Shown in pieces: positions 59,659 to 64,000 of a stretch of 64,000 nt of DNA. Numbering within the stretch: the first letter of the stretch is position 1; the number at the start of each line of letters is the position of its first letter. A program made the translations under genes and the position numbers. The stretch comes from an uncultured Clostridia bacterium. GTDB lineage: Bacteria > Bacillota > Clostridia > Christensenellales > Aristaeellaceae. The stretch lies in the NCBI GenBank assembly GCA_946408995.1, contig CAMJUL010000005.1, forward strand, positions 1 through 64,000. The letters are read 5' to 3'. The notes under the pieces were generated by a model. The model made no database searches and had not been told where the DNA came from. It was given only the letters and a program-made list of their open reading frames with translations.

Positions 59659-61164
59659 ATGAAAAGAATCGCAGCATTGTTTCTGGCACTGATGATGCTT
59701 TCCTGCGGCCTGGCCGTGGCCGAAGAGAAAGTCAACCTGACCGCTTTCCAGTATGAGCTGGACAACCAGAGCACCGATTTCAACCAGATCTGGTACTTCA
59801 AGATGATCGAGGAACTGACCAATGTGCACGTGGACTTCCGTATGGTGAAGGATTCCGATTTCGACATGCAGGTGAACCTGATGTTCGCTACGCCCAATGA
59901 AATGGAAGACATGATCCTTCGCCGCAGCGTGGATGTGGAAGAATACGGTGTCTCCCAGGGCCTGCTTCTGCCGCTGGATCAGTATCTGACGGAAGACCTG
60001 ATGCCCAACTATGTCAGCCGTCTGAACATGAACGAGGCCAATGCTTCCATTCCCGCCTCCGACGGCCAGAGCTACTTCATCGGCTATCTGCTGGCGCAGA
60101 GCGTAAATCATGAACCCACCTGGTATATCAATGTCGATCTCCTCGCCAAGCTGGGTCTTGAAGTTCCCACCACCATTGAAGAATACACCAATGTGCTGCG
60201 GGCCTTCAAGGCGGACGGCATCAAGTACCCGCTTGCCACCGCCTTTACCGATTATGGCCCGGAAACCCTCTGGTACCAGTTTGCTTCCTTCGGTGTGCCG
60301 ATCAACGTGCAGACGTTCCTCTTCATCGACAAAGACGAAAAGGTTGAGTTCGCCGGTTTTGCAGACGGTTTCCGCGCCGGGCTCGAATGGCTGCACAGTC
60401 TGTATGAGGAAGGCCTGCTGGATCCCGAATCCCTGACGCAGGATTCCAACCTCTGGGCCAATAAGGTCAACGCGGGCGAGGTTGCCTCCTTCAATTACCT
60501 GCGCCTGATCAACACCGCCCTGACCCCCGACACCTATGCCCACTTCAAATCCATGCTTCCTCCTGCCGCCGAAGGCTACAAGGTCGCGGTCCCCAGCGTT
60601 CTGGAAGTTCCGGAAGCCGGTGCCTACCTGACCAGCACCAACCCGAATCCCGAAGCCTCTCTTCGCTGGATCGATGCGCAGCTGGAAACCGAGAACATGT
60701 ACGTAGCCCAGAACGGACAGATGGGTGAACATCTGAAAGTCAACGATGAAGGAAAATACGAAGTCATCTACGTGCCTGAGAACAATGGCCTGTATCAGAT
60801 CGTTCCTGTTTCCATGGGCCAGTTCTTCGCCCCCGGCGATTTTCAGAGCGCGCATTATCAGATGGCTCCGCATCGCGTGGAACGCTATGAGGACAGCAAG
60901 ACCTACGCTGCCGCCGACGTACTGGAGTACAAGTCTTTCCACTACCTGTCCAAGCTCAGCAAGATGAACAATGAGGATTCCGTGGAAGCCGCCAACATTT
61001 ACACCGAACTGAAGAAATTCATGGGTGAATCTGTGGTTGACTTTGTCAAGAGCGGCGTGACGGACGCTTCCTTCAACGAGTTTATGAACAATGCCAAGTC
61101 CCTTGGCGTGGATCGCTACATTGAACTGTATCAGGCCGCGTATGACGCCTATATGGCAAAATAA
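59659..61164 (+). CDS. Extracellular sugar-binding protein (LplA-like)
   Basis: 501 aa. Signal peptide KRIAALFLALMMLSCGLAVA; the cysteine context (MLSCG) is a poor lipobox, so cleavage after AVA is equally likely. LTAFQYELDNQSTDFNQIWY opens the mature protein. Codon use is more biased towards frequent G/C-ending codons than in its neighbours, as expected for a highly expressed binding protein. GAAAGGAG precedes the ATG. Binds an unknown oligosaccharide; clustered with a secreted CE15-like esterase. Confidence 0.92.
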   Translation: MKRIAALFLALMMLSCGLAVAEEKVNLTAFQYELDNQSTDFNQIWYFKMIEELTNVHVDFRMVKDSDFDMQVNLMFATPNEMEDMILRRSVDVEEYGVSQGLLLPLDQYLTEDLMPNYVSRLNMNEANASIPASDGQSYFIGYLLAQSVNHEPTWYINVDLLAKLGLEVPTTIEEYTNVLRAFKADGIKYPLATAFTDYGPETLWYQFASFGVPINVQTFLFIDKDEKVEFAGFADGFRAGLEWLHSLYEEGLLDPESLTQDSNLWANKVNAGEVASFNYLRLINTALTPDTYAHFKSMLPPAAEGYKVAVPSVLEVPEAGAYLTSTNPNPEASLRWIDAQLETENMYVAQNGQMGEHLKVNDEGKYEVIYVPENNGLYQIVPVSMGQFFAPGDFQSAHYQMAPHRVERYEDSKTYAAADVLEYKSFHYLSKLSKMNNEDSVEAANIYTELKKFMGESVVDFVKSGVTDASFNEFMNNAKSLGVDRYIELYQAAYDAYMAK

Positions 61165-61178
61165 GTCCGTACAGTCTG

Positions 61179-61206
61179 CCCGGGTCTCTCATGACCCGGG
61201 TTTTTT
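61179..61206 (+). terminator. Terminator after the binding-protein gene
   Basis: CCCGGGTC-tctcat-GACCCGGG plus six T, 12 bases before the esterase ribosome site (AAAGGAG). It probably reduces esterase expression relative to the binding protein, since I see no new promoter in between. Confidence 0.92.
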
Positions 61207-61230
61207 ATGCCCAAAAGGAGATGAAACCAC

Positions 61231-63801
61231 ATGAAATCCGGGATATTTCGGGCCATTTTGGCCTCCTTTACGGCCCTGTGCCTGTTGATCGGCCAGGCGG
61301 GGGCTGTCAATGACAGCCATATCCTGACCTATACCGATCCCTATGACGCCCAGGCTTATCCTCCAAACCAGGCAAGCGCTGCCTTTACGCAGGACAAGAT
61401 CCTTCTTGACGGACTTCGGGACGATGGCTACGGGATCGCCACTTCATCTTCCGTTTCCTTCGCGATCCCTATAAATAAAGAATACCATGCTCCTGCGTCC
61501 GGCGTTTTGACCGCGGTATGGAATGGACCTTTGCTCTATTTGCTGGTGGAAGTCAAGGACACAACAAGAGCGCGCACGCCGACAGAAGAAGGACCGACCG
61601 GTGACAATCCGGCCGCCCCTGGACAGACCGACAGCGTAACTTTTGCCTTTGACCTTTACAACGATAAGGTCAATTTCGGCACAGACACCACCGGCGCCTT
61701 TACGGTGGATGCCAATGGAAAGCTGCATTTTTTCCATAGCGGGATGATTTCTTCTCAAAGCTCCGTCCTTGCCGACCCCGAAGCGCCGGAATATACCGGA
61801 CGTCTTGCGGGGTGGGCAGCAACGGAAACCGATGAAGGGTACAACGTCGAGATCGGTCTGCACCTGGAGGAGCTGGGGGATCTTCAGGAATACCATATGG
61901 GGCTTGAAGTCGTACTAAATGACGCGCATATCCCCAGCGAAGCGGAATCCATTCTTCCGGAACCCTCCGGAGATCCCTTTGCCCCTGCCCCAAAGCTGCC
62001 CTCAACGGTGGACGGGCGCGTGTTCTGGAGCCATCAAATGCAGGAACTGTACGCCGTCATTGACGAATCCAACCCCAACGGATTGGATTGGGGGGTCCTC
62101 ACCCTGACCGGGTGGGACGGAACGGCTCCGTTCGCCTACAGTGACTGGCGTATAACCAATACCCTGCGCTATATCGACTCCCTGGCCTTCGCCAAAGGCG
62201 TCTATACCGAAGCGACCCAGCGCCGGCTGGATGAGGCGGTTGCCAGGGCACAGGAGCTGCTTGACAACAGCGAAAAGGACAAGGCGCAGACAGACACAGC
62301 GGCCGACGAACTGCTTGCCGCTTTGAAAGGACTTCGCTGGGCCGACGAACGGTACCCGGATCCATTTGATCTGCCTGAGGTGTTTACGCTTCCGGATCCA
62401 TATCGGTTTTTTCTGAGTGAACGAAGGGTGGAAACCGTTTCCGATTGGGCAGAACGGCGTTTGGAAATCCTGGATCTGGCGCAGTTTTATGAATACGGTT
62501 ATAAGCCTGACGCTCCGGAAAGTCTGTCTGTCGAAGCCATATCGCATTTTGAACCCGGAGAAGTCCGTTCTGTTCTTTTCTGGGGCTTCTGGCCGATGGA
62601 TGTGCCGGTTACCTGTCCTACGGACATCGTCACGGTCAGAATCACGGACCATGGCGTTTCCGCCACCCTTGATTTTACCGTGTATCTGCCAACGCAGGTG
62701 CAGCTGCTTTCCGCCGGCGTTTCAGGCAAATCCCCTGTGGTCCTCTCCTATGACGGAGATAACGAGACGTACCGGAATGCGGGCTTTGCGGTCGTGGAAG
62801 TTCCATCCGGCAGCGGTGGAGACGGCCGGACAAACGAGTATGCCTGGGGCGTACGCACGGGGGCCTTCTATGAACTGTATCCCTATTCAAGGAACGGAAA
62901 AGAAGCCCTCAAGGAGGTCAGCAGTGAAATGGCTGCTGCCTGGAGCGCCTCCAGGGTCCTTGATGCCCTTGCGATCATCGCGGACAGTTCTTTGCCGTAT
63001 GCCGATGAAATCGCCGCCGGCACGGATGCGGATCGAGCAGCGGTAAGTGGTTTTTCCATCAACGGAAAATATGCCTTTGTGGCGGCGGTCTTTGATGAAA
63101 GGATCGACGTCTGCATCCCCGGTGCGGCAGGCGCAACCGGGCCTTCCCCCTGGCGGTATGTATACACAGGCCATGTCTATGACTGGACAAATACCCTCTT
63201 TGCTCCGGGCGAAGGGGTCCAAGCCCCCGCTCTTCAGGTCTCCTGGGGCACGGAAACCCTGGGAAACAGCGTAAGGCATAACCGTGTCCGGGAAACCGAA
63301 GTGTTCCGCAAATTCCTGACCCCGGGCAATTTCTATCAGCGACTTCCCGGTGCGTGGGGATATGCCGCCCGCCTTCCCTTTGACCAGAATGACCTGGTGT
63401 CGACATTGGCCCCAAGAGCGATCGTACTTGTCAACACCGTCAACGATTACAACGACGGCTGTGAGGCGGATGCGCTTGGTCTGGAAGCAGCCAAGTCTGT
63501 TTACCGGAACCTGGGATATGACGCGGATGAGCTGGTCAAATTCAACTATCGTTCTGTCCAGGACGGCGATCCGCACGGCACGGATACGCTTCAAACCAAG
63601 CGGACCGCGGAATACCTGCGTCATTATTTCTTTGGCACGCAGCTAACGGACGATGTAGCCCATTGGCTGAATACAGATCCCTTCCTGCTGCCAGTCAGCG
63701 AGGGGGCATCGCCATTTGAAACCTATTATGGCGGCTTTAACACCATCACCGGTGGCCATGCCTCGGAAGATGGATGGTATTTTACAAAACTGAAAGATTG
63801 A
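61231..63801 (+). CDS. Secreted CE15-like (glucuronoyl) esterase with CBM9-like and FIVAR-like modules
   Basis: 856 aa. Signal peptide (ILASFTALCLLIGQAGA); CBM9-like beta domain about 50-240 (ILLDGLRDDGYGI, LLYLLVEVKD, DSVTFAFDLYND); FIVAR-like helices about 330-370; then a CE15 esterase. Canonical CE15 has GCSRNGKGA with the nucleophile, here GFSINGKYA (Ser near 608), so the oxyanion-stabilising Arg is Ile. The usual xESGxGG, which carries the catalytic Glu, reads GAAGATG. NTVNDYND near 735 may offer the alternative Asp; DPHGTD near 781 the His. It would cleave ester links between glucuronoxylan and lignin, if active. Confidence 0.85.
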   Translation: MKSGIFRAILASFTALCLLIGQAGAVNDSHILTYTDPYDAQAYPPNQASAAFTQDKILLDGLRDDGYGIATSSSVSFAIPINKEYHAPASGVLTAVWNGPLLYLLVEVKDTTRARTPTEEGPTGDNPAAPGQTDSVTFAFDLYNDKVNFGTDTTGAFTVDANGKLHFFHSGMISSQSSVLADPEAPEYTGRLAGWAATETDEGYNVEIGLHLEELGDLQEYHMGLEVVLNDAHIPSEAESILPEPSGDPFAPAPKLPSTVDGRVFWSHQMQELYAVIDESNPNGLDWGVLTLTGWDGTAPFAYSDWRITNTLRYIDSLAFAKGVYTEATQRRLDEAVARAQELLDNSEKDKAQTDTAADELLAALKGLRWADERYPDPFDLPEVFTLPDPYRFFLSERRVETVSDWAERRLEILDLAQFYEYGYKPDAPESLSVEAISHFEPGEVRSVLFWGFWPMDVPVTCPTDIVTVRITDHGVSATLDFTVYLPTQVQLLSAGVSGKSPVVLSYDGDNETYRNAGFAVVEVPSGSGGDGRTNEYAWGVRTGAFYELYPYSRNGKEALKEVSSEMAAAWSASRVLDALAIIADSSLPYADEIAAGTDADRAAVSGFSINGKYAFVAAVFDERIDVCIPGAAGATGPSPWRYVYTGHVYDWTNTLFAPGEGVQAPALQVSWGTETLGNSVRHNRVRETEVFRKFLTPGNFYQRLPGAWGYAARLPFDQNDLVSTLAPRAIVLVNTVNDYNDGCEADALGLEAAKSVYRNLGYDADELVKFNYRSVQDGDPHGTDTLQTKRTAEYLRHYFFGTQLTDDVAHWLNTDPFLLPVSEGASPFETYYGGFNTITGGHASEDGWYFTKLKD

Positions 63802-63820
63802 TCCAAAGCAGGTATTTCGT

Positions 63821-63860
63821 AAATACACAGGGACCGGGTGAACCCGGTCCCTGTGTATTT
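63821..63860. terminator. Long bidirectional terminator
   Basis: AAATACACAGGGACCGGG pairs perfectly (18 bp) with CCCGGTCCCTGTGTATTT around a TGAA loop; A-rich and T-rich ends suit both the esterase and a converging gene. Confidence 0.88.
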
Positions 63861-63943
63861 AAACAACCTGTGTTTTTCAGCATCGCAAAGCCTGCGGCCT
63901 CTTGGAAAGGCCCCCGGACCGCGCGAATGGAAAACGGAAGCAA

Positions 63944-64000
63944 TTACCGTTTGACCCTGGCGCCGGCGCCACCCATGATGGCTTCCACTTCGCTCTTGCG
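63944..64000 (-). CDS. C-terminal end of a converging gene, cut by the window edge
   Basis: Reverse strand reads open from the edge to TAA at 63944-63946, giving 18 residues ending in EAIMGGAGARVKR. Codon use fits the neighbours and the bidirectional terminator lies correctly downstream. Too short to identify. Confidence 0.5.
   Translation of the reverse strand, partial: RKSEVEAIMGGAGARVKR

Noticed and set aside
57981-60942. Reverse ORFs of 416 and 457 codons
   Set aside because: Antisense to the lpl permease and binding-protein genes.

Overview
This window looks like one contig stretch of a Bacillota (Clostridia-type) chromosome, probably from an anaerobic gut or rumen carbohydrate user. 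This is inferred from AAGGAGG ribosome sites, sigma-A type promoters, U-run terminators, an indolepyruvate:ferredoxin oxidoreductase operon, DUF6273 and DUF6508 proteins, short-form HisG with HisZ, and sugar (CUT1/Lpl-type) ABC importers without their own ATPase. Base composition is in the mid-50s %GC by eye. No rRNA, tRNA, CRISPR array or insertion sequence was seen.

Layout. 0.1-6.7 kb: threonine aldolase (reverse), an alpha-oxoamine synthase, purC, dxs and tlyA. 6.7-15.6 kb: a promoter, a leader hairpin and an 11-gene histidine operon (TrpR-like regulator, hisZ G D C B H A F IE, then proC) ending in a strong bidirectional terminator. 15.6-21.5 kb (reverse): CoA-transferase, sbcD, sbcC. 21.7-28.1 kb: a DUF6508 protein, a tyrosine recombinase with a 14-6-14 palindrome beside its promoter, and a three-gene cassette (phosphoribosyltransferase-like protein, large adenosine-deaminase-like protein with a SLOG-like C-terminus, SDR epimerase). 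28.1-38.7 kb (reverse): sugar-kinase-like protein, dprA, pcrA, the iorA-iorB-paaK-ACT operon, alr. 38.8-40.3 kb: GH29 fucosidase. 40.3-46.1 kb (reverse): a six-gene operon headed by a consensus promoter and an FMN riboswitch. 46.2-49 kb: secreted DUF6273 protein and a GT2 glycosyltransferase. 49-57.3 kb (reverse): six tightly coupled genes (solute-binding lipoprotein, membrane AraC sensor, then ABC ATPase, permease, GldG-like, DUF4340). 57.7-63.8 kb: an Lpl-type importer (two permeases, binding protein) and a secreted CE15-like esterase.

Most striking point: the FMN riboswitch (about 45954-46064, reverse) lies upstream of a CUT1-type importer (two permeases and a binding protein), a TIM-barrel isomerase-like protein, a small membrane protein and the FMN enzyme DusB. 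FMN riboswitches normally control riboflavin synthesis or known riboflavin transporters (RibU, RibXY, PnuX, ImpX), so this is a candidate new flavin or flavin-precursor uptake system. Other points of interest are the recombinase palindrome, the deaminase-SLOG cassette, the translational coupling of a binding protein to an AraC sensor and a Gld-type ABC system, and a CE15-like esterase with altered active-site motifs.
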